Shown: in pieces, positions 1-8,699 of the stretch
How positions within the stretch are numbered: position 1 is the first letter of the stretch
Layout of the letters: each line of letters opens with the position of its first letter
From: an uncultured Sphingomonadaceae bacterium
GTDB lineage: Bacteria > Pseudomonadota > Alphaproteobacteria > Sphingomonadales > Sphingomonadaceae
Assembly (NCBI GenBank): GCA_946480515.1
Contig: CAMLKX010000006.1
Coordinates: 1-22,612, forward strand
Direction: 5' to 3'
Length of the DNA stretch: 22,612 bases
Notes under the pieces: model-generated
What the model was told of the DNA's origin: nothing
Database searches by the model: none
What the model saw: the letters and a program-made list of their open reading frames with translations, nothing else
Translations under genes and position numbers: made by a program

Positions 1-239
1 TCCTCAACCGCCGCAACGTGATCCTGATGCTGATGGCAATCGAACTGATCCTGCTCGCGGTGAACATCAACCTGGTCGCCTTCTCCGCCTATTTGGGCGA
101 TCTGGTCGGTCAGGTGTTCGCGATGTTCGTGCTGACCGTTGCGGCTGCCGAAGCGGCGATCGGCCTCGCGATCCTGGTGATTTTCTTCCGGCGAAAGGGC
201 GGCATTGCCGTCGACGACGCCAACCGGATGCGGGGGTGA
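1..239 (+). CDS. nuoK: NADH-quinone oxidoreductase subunit K, 3' part (NuoK)
   Basis: This is the C-terminal part of NuoK, a small membrane subunit of complex I that lies between NuoJ and the antiporter-like subunits and contributes to the proton path. The reading frame is open from base 3 and the gene starts before the window. The visible 78 residues contain the typical stretch [16 protein letters not shown], with the conserved membrane glutamate in IELILL. The second conserved glutamate follows in [15 protein letters not shown]. The tail ends [11 protein letters not shown], as expected for alphaproteobacterial NuoK. The TGA at 237-239 is followed one base later by an ATG at 241 that looks like the original nuoL start. 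A GTG at 18 is internal and not the true start. Confidence 0.95.
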   Translation, partial: LNRRNVILMLMAIELILLAVNINLVAFSAYLGDLVGQVFAMFVLTVAAAEAAIGLAILVIFFRRKGGIAVDDANRMRG

Positions 240-240
240 G

Positions 241-344
241 ATGATCCAGACCATCTGGCGGCGATTGTTGCCGGTCTCGGCGGTCGCTGGATCGGCAACA
301 CTGCGGCCAAGGTCGTCACCACCGGCGCGCTATTCATCGCCTGT
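241..344 (+). other. Displaced 5' end of nuoL (out-of-frame start)
   Basis: An ATG at 241 begins MIQTI, the usual NuoL N-terminus, but this frame then leaves the NuoL sequence. From about base 255 the expected residues ([19 protein letters not shown]) are found in a different frame, the one that continues into the rest of nuoL. That second frame has no ATG, GTG or TTG between the nuoK stop and the GTG at 345. Compared with the family pattern (MIQTI, then about five hydrophobic residues such as VFLPL, then LAA), about five residues are missing. A loss of 16 bases, or another net shift of the same phase, would explain this. Confidence 0.75.
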
Positions 345-2264
345 GTGCTGTCCTGGCCGATTTTCCTGCAGTTCGTCGGGGGGTCGGCGGAAGCGCAGGT
401 GGTGCCGGTGCTCGACTGGATTCGCTCGGGCGACCTCAGCGTCGATTGGGCTCTGCGCGTCGACGCCTTGACCGCAGTGATGCTGGTCGTCGTCACCAGC
501 GTGTCGAGCCTCGTCCATCTCTACAGCTGGGGCTATATGGCCGAGGACCCAAGCCAGCCGCGCTTCTTCGCCTATCTGTCGCTGTTCAGCTTCGCGATGC
601 TGATGCTGGTGACCGCCGACAGCCTGGTGCAGATGTTCTTCGGCTGGGAAGGCGTCGGCCTCGCCTCCTATCTGCTGATCGGCTTCTGGTATCACAAGCC
701 GAGCGCGAACGCGGCGGCGCTCAAGGCGTTCGTGGTCAACCGCGTCGGCGACTTCGGCTTCTCGCTCGGGATTTTCGGCACCTTCCTGGTGTTCGGCACG
801 GTCTCCATTCCGGCGATCCTCGCGGCGGCGCCGTCGATGGCCGGTTCGACCATCGGCTTTGCCGGGCTGCGCGTGGACACGATGACCCTGCTGTGCCTGC
901 TGCTGTTCGTCGGCGCGATGGGCAAGTCGGCGCAGCTTGGGCTTCACACCTGGCTGCCGGACGCGATGGAAGGCCCCACGCCAGTCAGCGCACTGATCCA
1001 TGCCGCGACCATGGTGACCGCGGGCGTGTTCATGGTGTGCCGTCTGTCGCCGATGTTCGATGTTTCGCCCGCGGCGATGACGGTCGTGACCTATGTCGGC
1101 GCGGCGACCTGCCTGTTCGCGGCTACAGTCGGGACGGTGCAGAACGACATCAAGCGGGTGATCGCCTACTCAACCTGCTCGCAGCTGGGCTACATGTTCT
1201 TCGCCGCGGGCGTCGGTGCGTATGGCGCGGCGATGTTCCATTTGTTCACTCACGCCTTCTTCAAGGCGCTGCTGTTCCTCGGCGCGGGCAGCGTGATCCA
1301 CGCCATGCATCATGAGCAGGACATGCGCTTCTACGGCGCGCTCCGGAAGGACAGTCCCTTCACCTTCTGGACAATGATCGCCGGCACCCTGGCTATCACG
1401 GGAGTGGGCCTGTTTGGCGTCGGCTTTGCCGGCTATCATTCCAAGGACGCGATCCTCGAAAGCGCTTTCGCGGCCGGAAGCGTTCATGGGCATATCGCCT
1501 TCTTCATTGGAGGCTTCGCCGCCCTGCTGACCAGCTTCTATAGCTGGCGGCTGATCTTCCTGACGTTCTTCGGGCCGCCGCGCTGGGCGGGGAGCGAGCA
1601 TATCCAGCATGCGGTCCATCATCATCATGAGGATGAGAGCGAAGAGGCGGCGGATCATGACAGCGCCAAGGATCACGCGGTGGCGATCAAGGTCGGGACC
1701 GCCGGCTACCATCCGCACGAAAGCCCGCTGACGATGCTGGTGCCGCTAGCGCTGCTCGCCCTTGGTGCCGTTGCGACTGGGTTCACCTTTGCCCACAGCT
1801 TCATCGAGGCAGAGGGCGCAGGCGAATTCTGGCGGCAGAGCCTGTCCTTCAATGAGCATCTCGCGCATGCGATGCATGAGGTGCCGGTCTGGGTGAAATA
1901 CACGCCCTTCGCAGTGATGCTGATCGGTCTTGCGATCGCCTATCGCAATTACATCGCGAAGCCCGATGCCCCGGCCGCGTTCGTCGCACACTTCCCGCAT
2001 CTGCACCGCTTCCTGATGCACAAATGGTATTTCGACGAGCTTTATGACCTGCTGTTCGTCCGGCCTGCGATGCGCCTCGGACAGCTGTTGTGGAAGAAGG
2101 GTGACGAGGGGACGATCGACCGCTTCGGCCCGCACGGCGCGGCTTATGCGGTCGCAGCCGGCAACCAGATCACGGCCCGGCTGCAATCGGGCTATCTGAC
2201 CAACTATGCGCTGATCATGCTGCTCGGCCTGATCGCTGCGGCGACCTGGGTGATGCTCCGATAA
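345..2264 (+). CDS. nuoL: NADH-quinone oxidoreductase subunit L, N-terminus disrupted (NuoL)
   Basis: NuoL is the distal antiporter-like proton-pumping subunit of complex I in the inner membrane. Counting from the GTG at 345 (639 residues), the key charged residues are in place: Glu102 in [11 protein letters not shown], Lys194 in [18 protein letters not shown] and His219 in SALIHAAT. A His- and Glu-rich loop follows at about residues 425-450. The C-terminal part ([17 protein letters not shown]) belongs to the lateral helix and final membrane helix typical of NuoL. The true protein should begin about 30-40 residues earlier. That segment is present in the DNA (255-344, same frame) but has no standard start codon there, because the ATG at 241 is out of frame. 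GTG 345 falls inside what should be the first membrane helix, so it is a poor natural start. The stop TAA at 2262-2264 shares its last base with the nuoM ATG. Confidence 0.93.
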   Translation: MLSWPIFLQFVGGSAEAQVVPVLDWIRSGDLSVDWALRVDALTAVMLVVVTSVSSLVHLYSWGYMAEDPSQPRFFAYLSLFSFAMLMLVTADSLVQMFFGWEGVGLASYLLIGFWYHKPSANAAALKAFVVNRVGDFGFSLGIFGTFLVFGTVSIPAILAAAPSMAGSTIGFAGLRVDTMTLLCLLLFVGAMGKSAQLGLHTWLPDAMEGPTPVSALIHAATMVTAGVFMVCRLSPMFDVSPAAMTVVTYVGAATCLFAATVGTVQNDIKRVIAYSTCSQLGYMFFAAGVGAYGAAMFHLFTHAFFKALLFLGAGSVIHAMHHEQDMRFYGALRKDSPFTFWTMIAGTLAITGVGLFGVGFAGYHSKDAILESAFAAGSVHGHIAFFIGGFAALLTSFYSWRLIFLTFFGPPRWAGSEHIQHAVHHHHEDESEEAADHDSAKDHAVAIKVGTAGYHPHESPLTMLVPLALLALGAVATGFTFAHSFIEAEGAGEFWRQSLSFNEHLAHAMHEVPVWVKYTPFAVMLIGLAIAYRNYIAKPDAPAAFVAHFPHLHRFLMHKWYFDELYDLLFVRPAMRLGQLLWKKGDEGTIDRFGPHGAAYAVAAGNQITARLQSGYLTNYALIMLLGLIAAATWVMLR

Positions 2265-3790
2265 TGGACTTTCCAATTCTCACAGTGCTGGTGGCGCTGC
2301 CGCTCGTTGCGGGGCTGGCCTGCCTGTTCGCAGGGGCGAATGCGGCGCGCTGGATTGCGCTTATCGCGACCCTCGTCGAGCTGGTGCTCGGGATCATGCT
2401 GTGGGCCGGTTACGAGCCGGGCGGACCGCAATGGCAGTTCACCGAATATCTGCCGCTTGCCGGGGGACCGGCCTGGGCGATGGGCGTCGACGGCATCGCG
2501 GTCATGCTGATCATGCTATCGGTGTTCCTGATGCCGATCTGCATCGGGGCGTCATGGGCGGCGATCGAGAAACGGGTGCCGGAATATATGGCGGCATTCC
2601 TGCTGATGGAGGCGCTGATGATCGGCGTCTTCGCGGCGCAGGACCTGCTGCTGTTCTACATTTTCTTCGAAGGCGGTCTGATCCCGATGTATTTGATCAT
2701 CGGCATCTGGGGCGGAGCTGAGCGGATCAAGGCCTCCTACAAATTCTTCCTTTATACCCTGTTTGGCTCGGTGCTAATGCTGATCGCCATGCTGGTGATG
2801 ATCGGCGAGGCCGGAACCAGCTCGATCCCCGAGTTGATGCGGACCGACTTCGATCCGTCGCTGCAATGGTGGTTGTGGCTTGCCTTCTTCGCCAGCTTCG
2901 CCGTGAAGATGCCGATGTGGCCGGTCCACACCTGGCTTCCGGATGCGCACGTTCAGGCGCCAACCGCCGGCTCCGTCATCCTGGCTGGTGTGCTGTTGAA
3001 GATGGGCGGCTACGGCTTCATTCGCTTCTCTCTGCCGATGTTCCCGGAAGCCTCGGCCCAGTTCACGCCATTCGTGTTCGTGCTGTCCGGAATTGCGGTC
3101 GTGTACACGTCGTTGGTCGCCCTTGCGCAGCGCGACATGAAGAAGCTGATCGCCTATTCGTCGGTCGCGCACATGGCATTCGTTACCTTCGGGCTGTTCG
3201 CCTTCAACCGGCAGGGGATCGAAGGGGCGATGATCGTGATGCTGAGCCACGGCCTGGTGTCGGGCGCGCTGTTCCTGTGCGTCGGCGTCATCTACGATCG
3301 CCTGCATACGCGAGAAATTGCCCGCTACGGCGGCCTTTCGGACAATATGCCCGGTTACGCGCTGCTGTTCATGCTGTTCACGATGGCAAGCGTCGGCTTG
3401 CCCGGGACCAGCGGTTTCGTCGGCGAATTCCTCAGCCTTGTCGGAACCTACCGGATTTCCACTTGGGCGGCGATCGTCGCGACGACCGGGATCATCCTTG
3501 GCGCGGCCTACATGCTCTATCTCTACTGGCGGGTCTGCTACGGCAAGTTGGTTCATGCCGACGCCGCGGCGATGCCGGACATCAACCGGCGCGAATGGCT
3601 GCTGCTGGCGCCGATTGCCGCCGTGGTTCTGTGGATGGGCATCTATCCCGAATCCTTCCTGCGACCGATGCGGTCCGACATCGGCATCCTGCTGGACAGG
3701 GTTGAGCGCGCCGCGCCGAAAGGCGACTCTCTGCTCACCGCCGGCCGACCGAGTCAGCCCGCGGCTGATGTGGCGGAGGCGCATCACTGA
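2264..3790 (+). CDS. nuoM: NADH-quinone oxidoreductase subunit M (NuoM)
   Basis: NuoM is the middle antiporter-like subunit of the complex I membrane arm. At 508 residues it has normal family length, and it has about 14 hydrophobic segments. The residues that carry protons are present: Glu136 in FYIFFEGGLIPMYLIIGIWG, Lys215 in SFAVKMPMWPVHTWLPDAHV and Lys246 in AGVLLKMGGYGFIRF. The ATG overlaps the nuoL stop by one base (TAATG), and the TGA overlaps the nuoN ATG by one base. Translation of the three subunits is therefore probably coupled, which fits their equal stoichiometry in the complex. No frameshift or odd composition is seen. Confidence 0.97.
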   Translation: MDFPILTVLVALPLVAGLACLFAGANAARWIALIATLVELVLGIMLWAGYEPGGPQWQFTEYLPLAGGPAWAMGVDGIAVMLIMLSVFLMPICIGASWAAIEKRVPEYMAAFLLMEALMIGVFAAQDLLLFYIFFEGGLIPMYLIIGIWGGAERIKASYKFFLYTLFGSVLMLIAMLVMIGEAGTSSIPELMRTDFDPSLQWWLWLAFFASFAVKMPMWPVHTWLPDAHVQAPTAGSVILAGVLLKMGGYGFIRFSLPMFPEASAQFTPFVFVLSGIAVVYTSLVALAQRDMKKLIAYSSVAHMAFVTFGLFAFNRQGIEGAMIVMLSHGLVSGALFLCVGVIYDRLHTREIARYGGLSDNMPGYALLFMLFTMASVGLPGTSGFVGEFLSLVGTYRISTWAAIVATTGIILGAAYMLYLYWRVCYGKLVHADAAAMPDINRREWLLLAPIAAVVLWMGIYPESFLRPMRSDIGILLDRVERAAPKGDSLLTAGRPSQPAADVAEAHH

Positions 3791-5226
3791 TGAACCAGCT
3801 GCATGCAATCTATCCGGAGCTGCTGCTCTCCTTCGGGGCGATCGTCCTGATGATGACCGCCGCCTTTGGTGGTCGGCGTTCCGCCGGAGTCACCACCTGG
3901 GGTGCTGTGGCCTTGCTCCTCGCCGCGACGGTGCTTCTGGCCGGCCCGCCGCAGAGCGAGGGTGCGGTGTTCGGCGGCCTGATCGCGGCGGACGCCTTCG
4001 GCGCGTTCGGCAAGCTGATCATCTTCCTGTCGGCGGCCGTTGCGATCATCGCTGCTCATGGCTGGTTCGAGCGCGACTTTGAGCATGGCGCCGAATATCC
4101 GGTGCTCATCCTGTTCAGCACCGTTGGAATGGCGGTCATGGTCTCCGCGACCGACCTGATGAGCCTTTATGTTGGCCTCGAACTGCAAAGCCTCGCCGCC
4201 TATGTTCTTGCGTCCTACCGCCGGACCGACGAGCGCTCGGCAGAAGCGGGCCTGAAATATTTCGTGCTGGGCGCCCTCGCTTCAGGCATCCTCCTCTATG
4301 GCATTTCGTTGCTTTACGGCTTCACCGGCACGACGAGCTTCACCGGCCTGGCCTCGGCGTTCGCGCAGCCTGGCGCGGTGTCCGGCGGCCTCCTGTTTGG
4401 CCTCGTGTTCCTGCTGGCCGGCATCGCCTTCAAGATTAGTGCCGTCCCATTCCATATGTGGACGCCTGACGTTTACGAAGGCGCGCCGACTCCGGTCACG
4501 GCCTTCTTCGCTTCTGCGCCGAAAGTGGCGGCAGTCATGCTTGCAACCCGCGTCAGCCTCGAGGCGCTCGGTCCGGCGATTGACGCGTGGCGGCAGATCA
4601 TCATCTTCGCGGCGCTGGCATCCATCTTCCTAGGCGCAGTGGCCGCGTTCGGGCAGACCAACATCAAGCGGCTGCTCGCCTACTCCTCGATCAACAATGT
4701 CGGCTTCGCGCTGATCGGCCTCGCCGCGGGAGGCAAGGGCGGAGCCGCCTCCGTCCTGTTCTACATGGCCGTCTATGTCGTGATGACGCTCGGCGCATTC
4801 CTGTGCGTTCTGCGGATGCGCGACGAGAGCGGGCGACCGCTCGAAAGCCTCGATGCCCTGTCAGGATTGTCGCAGTCGCGGCCACTGCTTGCCGCGGGGA
4901 TCGCGATGTTCATGTTCAGCCTGGCCGGAATTCCGCCGCTGTTCGGCTTCTGGCCCAAATTGCTGGTGTTCAACGCCGCCGTCGACGCCGGCCTGATTGC
5001 GCTGGCCGTCGCCGGCATCGTCGGTACCGTGGTCGGCGCCTATTATTACCTCAAGGTCGTGAAGATCATGTACTTCGACGCTCCGGCAGCGCCGCTTGCG
5101 CGTCCGCACTCGATGCTCGAAACGGTCTTGATCGGGCTTGCCGCGCTGTTCGTGTCACCGGCTGGCTATGTGCTGATCGGTCCGATCGGGACGCTGAGCA
5201 GCAACGCGGCGAGCATCTTCCCCTGA
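3790..5226 (+). CDS. nuoN: NADH-quinone oxidoreductase subunit N (NuoN)
   Basis: NuoN is the third antiporter-like proton-pumping subunit of complex I, next to NuoM and NuoK. The protein has 478 residues and many membrane helices. Conserved residues are Glu131 in SLYVGLELQSLAAYVLAS and Lys215 in AGIAFKISAVPFHMWTPDVY. The signature FGQTNIKRLLAYSSINNVGF follows. The ATG at 3790 shares its A with the nuoM stop. It is the last nuo gene, and birA begins about 6 bp after the stop at 5224-5226 with no room for a terminator, so the transcript probably continues into the next genes. Confidence 0.97.
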   Translation: MNQLHAIYPELLLSFGAIVLMMTAAFGGRRSAGVTTWGAVALLLAATVLLAGPPQSEGAVFGGLIAADAFGAFGKLIIFLSAAVAIIAAHGWFERDFEHGAEYPVLILFSTVGMAVMVSATDLMSLYVGLELQSLAAYVLASYRRTDERSAEAGLKYFVLGALASGILLYGISLLYGFTGTTSFTGLASAFAQPGAVSGGLLFGLVFLLAGIAFKISAVPFHMWTPDVYEGAPTPVTAFFASAPKVAAVMLATRVSLEALGPAIDAWRQIIIFAALASIFLGAVAAFGQTNIKRLLAYSSINNVGFALIGLAAGGKGGAASVLFYMAVYVVMTLGAFLCVLRMRDESGRPLESLDALSGLSQSRPLLAAGIAMFMFSLAGIPPLFGFWPKLLVFNAAVDAGLIALAVAGIVGTVVGAYYYLKVVKIMYFDAPAAPLARPHSMLETVLIGLAALFVSPAGYVLIGPIGTLSSNAASIFP

Positions 5227-5231
5227 GCCGG

Positions 5232-5942
5232 TTGCGGTTTGTCGACAGCGTCGCGTCGACCAACGAAGCCCTTCTCAATGATCGAGCGGCCGGCGAAGGT
5301 GATTGGCTGATCGCCCGGACGCAGTCCGGCGGGCGCGGCAGACAGGGACGGCAATGGCAGTCCCTCGCCGGAAATTTCCACGGAAGCACGCTGATCGTCG
5401 CGGGGCCGGAACAGAAATCCGCCCCTCTGCTGTCACTGAGTTGCGGAATTGCTCTGTTCGACGCGGTTGCCGCTGCCGCTCCCGATGCCGGGCTGATGCT
5501 CAAATGGCCGAATGATCTGCTGCTTGGAACGTCCAAGCTTGCCGGGATCCTGATCGAGCGTTCGGGGGAGCGAATGGTCGCCGGCTTTGGGGTCAATCTA
5601 GCCTGCGCTCCGAACATCGATCGGCCCGCCGCCAGTCTCGCTCCGGTTGCGATGATCACGCCTGAGGCGTTCGCACCGCTTCTCGCGGCTGCGGTCAGCC
5701 GAGCGATCGCAGCATGGCGGACTGATCCGGACGCAATTTCGCGCGCTTGGGCAGACCGCGCCCACACGCTGGACACGCCCCTGACGGTCCATCCCGCTGC
5801 AGACGAGTCGGTCAGCGGGACATTCGCCGGGCTCGACCGCGACGGAGCGCTGATCCTGCGCTTGGCGGACGGGTCGACCCGTGTCATTCACGCCGGCGAC
5901 GCAATCCTGGGCGAAGGTGGGTCATATGCTGCTCGCGATTGA
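5232..5942 (+). CDS. birA: Biotin--[acetyl-CoA-carboxylase] ligase (BirA), short form
   Basis: This is biotin protein ligase, which makes biotinyl-5'-AMP and attaches biotin to the carrier domain of acetyl-CoA carboxylase and similar enzymes in the cytoplasm. Motifs are [14 protein letters not shown] at the start, GRGRQGR at residues 34-40 (biotin/ATP loop), KWPND at 91-95 and SKLAGILIE at 101-109, followed by a small C-terminal domain ([16 protein letters not shown]). At 236 residues it is the short form with no N-terminal DNA-binding helix-turn-helix, so it should not act as a repressor. No ATG fits. TTG at 5232 places the first residue where the family begins. CTG at 5223, overlapping the nuoN stop, is the only nearby alternative. 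Its 3' end overlaps coaX by 17 bp. Confidence 0.9.
   Translation: MRFVDSVASTNEALLNDRAAGEGDWLIARTQSGGRGRQGRQWQSLAGNFHGSTLIVAGPEQKSAPLLSLSCGIALFDAVAAAAPDAGLMLKWPNDLLLGTSKLAGILIERSGERMVAGFGVNLACAPNIDRPAASLAPVAMITPEAFAPLLAAAVSRAIAAWRTDPDAISRAWADRAHTLDTPLTVHPAADESVSGTFAGLDRDGALILRLADGSTRVIHAGDAILGEGGSYAARD
5914..5920 (+). promoter_or_regulatory. Ribosome binding site of coaX
   Basis: The purine-rich AAGGTGG lies inside the end of birA, five bases before the ATG at 5926. It decides the coaX start: the open frame extends upstream to 5881, but only the ATG at 5926 has both this site and the family N-terminus [11 protein letters not shown]. Confidence 0.7.
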
Positions 5943-6708
5943 TGCCGGAAATACCAACGTCGTTTTCGCCCTAATTGACCGGGGGCGCCGGATTTGCGCG
6001 CGCTGGCGGATAGCGACCGACGTTCGGCGCACCGCGGACGAATATGCGGTGTGGCTGAACCAGTTGCTGGTGCTCGAGGGCTTTTCCGCGGCGGATGTTT
6101 CGTCGGTGATCGCCGGTTCGGTGGTACCGCGGGCCATCCACAATCTCGAAGTGCTGGCCCTAAAATATTTCAAGACTGATCTGGTGGTCGCGGGCGAGGG
6201 CAGGGCTGAATGGCCAATCGCCCTCGACGTCGATGAGCCGCAGAACGTTGGTGCCGACCGCGCGCTGAATGCGATTGCCGCGCACGACCGCTATCCGGGC
6301 GACCTGCTGGTGATCGATTTCGGTACTGCAACGACCTTCGACGTGGTTGATTACTCCGGCGCCTACAAGGGCGGGATTATTGCTCCTGGCGTGAACTTGT
6401 CGCTCGACGCACTGGTTGGTGCGGCCGCGAAACTGCCGCGGATCGCGATTTCCGAGCCGGAGGGTAAAAGTGTGATCGGCCGCACGACCGAAAGCCAGAT
6501 GCTGACCGGTATCTATTGGGGCTATGTCGCGATGATCGAAGGGCTTGTGAAGCGGCTGAAGGCGGAGATCGGTCGACCCGTCACGGTCATCGCCAGCGGA
6601 GGGCTGGCGGTGCTGTTCGAGGGGCAGCGGCTGTTCGACGCGATCGAACCCGACCTCACGATTCAGGGTCTCGCGCTGCTGCATGAGCGGAGCCAATCGA
6701 ACGATTGA
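5926..6708 (+). CDS. coaX: Type III pantothenate kinase (CoaX)
   Basis: CoaX phosphorylates pantothenate with ATP, the first step of coenzyme A synthesis. It belongs to the type III group, of the acetate kinase/Hsp70 fold, which is unrelated to CoaA. The 260-residue protein has normal length. It shows the phosphate-binding loop DAGNTN (Asp6), the [12 protein letters not shown] motif (Asp111), [13 protein letters not shown] (Asp131) and KGGIIAPG. The gene overlaps birA by 17 bp and precedes rnj by 81 bp. The birA-coaX pairing is common in bacteria and links two cofactors used by carboxylases and acyl carriers. Confidence 0.95.
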   Translation: MLLAIDAGNTNVVFALIDRGRRICARWRIATDVRRTADEYAVWLNQLLVLEGFSAADVSSVIAGSVVPRAIHNLEVLALKYFKTDLVVAGEGRAEWPIALDVDEPQNVGADRALNAIAAHDRYPGDLLVIDFGTATTFDVVDYSGAYKGGIIAPGVNLSLDALVGAAAKLPRIAISEPEGKSVIGRTTESQMLTGIYWGYVAMIEGLVKRLKAEIGRPVTVIASGGLAVLFEGQRLFDAIEPDLTIQGLALLHERSQSND

Positions 6709-6789
6709 TCGTCATTGCTCGCGGCGAGGGGCAACCCCGGCGCCGGATTGTCGCCGTGCCGCGATGCCCGGCAGTAACAAGGAACAGGG
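6709..6789. other. Intergenic region coaX-rnj
   Basis: This is the largest gap within the plus-strand operon. It contains a perfect 10-bp palindrome, CCGGCGCCGG (6737-6746), inside a wider 5-bp inverted repeat (GGCGA at 6723-6727 and TCGCC at 6751-6755). No T-run follows, so it is not a typical terminator. Near the end, a purine-rich AAGGAACAGGG runs directly up to the rnj ATG and serves as the ribosome binding region. No clear promoter is seen. Confidence 0.4.
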
Positions 6790-8430
6790 ATGACTCCAGG
6801 CGACGAACTTCTTTTCCTGGCGCTCGGCGGGTCGGGCGAGATTGGCATGAACGTCAATCTCTATGGCTGCCGCGGCAAATGGTTGATGTGCGATCTGGGG
6901 CTGACCTTCGCCGATCCGGATTACCCGGGCGTCGACCTGATCCTCCCTGACCTGGAATTTATCGAGCGGCGGCGCGAGCAGCTGGTCGGAATTGTCCTCA
7001 CCCATGGCCACGAGGACCATATCGGCGCCATTCCCTACCTCGCGGCCGATTTGAAGGTGCCGCTTTATGCGACGCCCTTCACCGCTGGATTGATCGCCGG
7101 CAAGCTGGAAGAAGAAGGGCTGACCGGTCAGGTCAAGCTCAACATCGTCGAGCGGGATGGCTGGATCGACCTCGATCCCTTCCGGGTCGAATTCGTCGCT
7201 CTGGCCCACTCGATCCCGGAAGGAAATGGGCTGCTCATCGAGACCCCGCATGGCCGGATCTTCCACACGGGCGATTGGAAAATCGATGAGACACCAGTGC
7301 TTGGCGAGCCGTCCAGCGTCGATGCGCTGAAAGCCATTGGGGACGAGGGCGTGCTCGCGCTGGTGTGCGACTCGACCAACGTCTTTCAGGAGGAGGCGTC
7401 CGGCTCCGAAGCCGGGGTCCACGCGGGGCTTGAGGCGGAAGTCATGGCGGCCAGCGGCCGTGTCGTGGTCACAACCTTCGCCTCCAACGCTGCCCGGCTC
7501 GAGACGATCGGCAAGGTCGCGCTCGCCACCGGCAGAAAGGTATGCGTCGCCGGGCGGTCGCTGGATCGGATTCTGCGGGTGGCGAAGGCAACCGGTTACC
7601 TCCACGATTTCCCGGAAACAGTGCGGTTCCAAGATGCGATGCGACTTCCGCGTGAGGAGCTGCTGATTGTCGCGACCGGCGGCCAGGGGGAATCGCGCGC
7701 GGCGCTGGCGCGGATTGCGTTCGGACAGCACGAACTGAAACTGACGGAAGGGGATACGGTGATCTTCTCCTCGAAGATCATCCCGGGCAACGAGATGGCG
7801 ATCGGCCGGATCATGAACGCTCTCAGCGAGTTGGGGGCAAAAGTTGTCACGGACAAGCAGGCGCATGTGCACGTGTCCGGTCATCCCGCCCGGCCGGAGC
7901 TGGCGGAGATGTACCGCTGGATTAGGCCCCAGATCCTCGTCCCTGTCCACGGCGAGAGCCGTCACATGGCGGAGCAGGCCCGCTTCGGATTGTCGCAAGG
8001 AATTCCGACTGCTCTGTTCCAGAAGAATGGAGACTTGATCCGCCTCGCGCCGGGTGAGCCGGAACGGATCGGTCAGGAGTGGACTGGCAGGCTGGTGCTG
8101 GACGGCGACGTGATCCTGCCCGCCGACGGGACGACGATCAATCAACGGCGCAAGGTCGCGATCAACGGCATGATCGGGGTAGCGATCGCGATCAATTCGT
8201 CCGGGCAGCTGATCGGCGAGCCCCTCGTGCGATTGATCGGCGTTCCGGTCGAAGAGGACCAGGAGGACTTCCTTCGTGACGCGGCAGAGACTGCGGCCCG
8301 AGCGATTGAACCGCGAGCGCAGGAGGACCGGATGAAGGAAAGTGTCCGGCTTGCAGTGAGGCGCTGCGCCACGGCCTGGACCGGCAAGAAGCCGATTGTT
8401 GAAGTCATGATCGTTCGGACTGGCGAATGA
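6790..8430 (+). CDS. rnj: Ribonuclease J
   Basis: RNase J is a metallo-beta-lactamase/beta-CASP ribonuclease with 5'-exonuclease and endonuclease activity, used in RNA maturation and decay. The 546-residue protein begins ELLFLALGGSGEIGMN. It carries the zinc motif HGHEDH at residues 72-77, then HSIPEGNG and a second metal-ligand motif, HTGDWKID. The beta-CASP part includes VCDSTN, FSSKIIPGNEMAIGR and HVSGHPARPEL, followed by PVHGESRHM. The C-terminal region ends PIVEVMIVR, as in alphaproteobacterial RNase J. A purine-rich stretch lies just before the ATG. The stop overlaps the next ATG in an ATGA arrangement, so the downstream small protein is co-translated. Confidence 0.95.
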   Translation: MTPGDELLFLALGGSGEIGMNVNLYGCRGKWLMCDLGLTFADPDYPGVDLILPDLEFIERRREQLVGIVLTHGHEDHIGAIPYLAADLKVPLYATPFTAGLIAGKLEEEGLTGQVKLNIVERDGWIDLDPFRVEFVALAHSIPEGNGLLIETPHGRIFHTGDWKIDETPVLGEPSSVDALKAIGDEGVLALVCDSTNVFQEEASGSEAGVHAGLEAEVMAASGRVVVTTFASNAARLETIGKVALATGRKVCVAGRSLDRILRVAKATGYLHDFPETVRFQDAMRLPREELLIVATGGQGESRAALARIAFGQHELKLTEGDTVIFSSKIIPGNEMAIGRIMNALSELGAKVVTDKQAHVHVSGHPARPELAEMYRWIRPQILVPVHGESRHMAEQARFGLSQGIPTALFQKNGDLIRLAPGEPERIGQEWTGRLVLDGDVILPADGTTINQRRKVAINGMIGVAIAINSSGQLIGEPLVRLIGVPVEEDQEDFLRDAAETAARAIEPRAQEDRMKESVRLAVRRCATAWTGKKPIVEVMIVRTGE

Positions 8431-8699
8431 CGATCGGTTCGATCCTCGCGATTTACTTTCTGTTCTGGGTCGCCGCGACCTTCATCACCCTTCCGTTTGG
8501 TGTCCGAACGGACGACGAGGTCGGTGCTCAGAAAGTGCCTGGACAAGCTGACAGCGCCCCGCACCGCTTCGACCTTCCGCGACATCTGCTGCGCGCTGCG
8601 GTGATCGCGGCACTACTGTTCGCCCTCTACTACCTCAACTGGACCTACGGCTGGGTGAGGGTCGACGACCTCGACTTCTACAATCCCAAACGCTCCTAG
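8427..8699 (+). CDS. DUF1467 family small membrane protein
   Basis: This is a 90-residue protein of the DUF1467 family, widespread in alphaproteobacteria next to rnj and of unknown function. Two membrane segments are visible, at about residues 4-24 and 52-70. They flank a short conserved loop containing LPFGVRTDDEVG, followed by a polar stretch GQADSAPHRFDLPRH. The C-terminus (GWVRVDDLDFYNPKRS) is family-like. Its ATG overlaps the rnj stop by four bases. Its TAG stop falls in the palindrome CTAG at 8696-8699, whose other strand supplies the stop of the convergent coiled-coil gene. Confidence 0.85.
   Translation: MTIGSILAIYFLFWVAATFITLPFGVRTDDEVGAQKVPGQADSAPHRFDLPRHLLRAAVIAALLFALYYLNWTYGWVRVDDLDFYNPKRS

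Noticed and set aside
1605..1640. His-codon-rich stretch in nuoL as a repeat or tag-like element
   Set aside because: A His- and acid-rich loop at this place is common in alphaproteobacterial NuoL.
2774..3808. 344-residue minus-strand open frame opposite nuoM
   Set aside because: It is antisense to a clear NuoM sequence, rich in His, Arg and Gln, with no recognisable domain. Similar shadows opposite nuoL (330-1001) and rnj (6712-8145) were dropped for the same reason.
4587..5231. Long open frame upstream of birA
   Set aside because: It overlaps nuoN in another frame and has Arg-rich shadow composition; the BirA family sequence begins only at about 5232.
6723..6755. Inverted repeats after coaX as a terminator
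   Set aside because: The stem is short and no T-run follows on either strand; the palindrome can arise by chance in GC-rich DNA.
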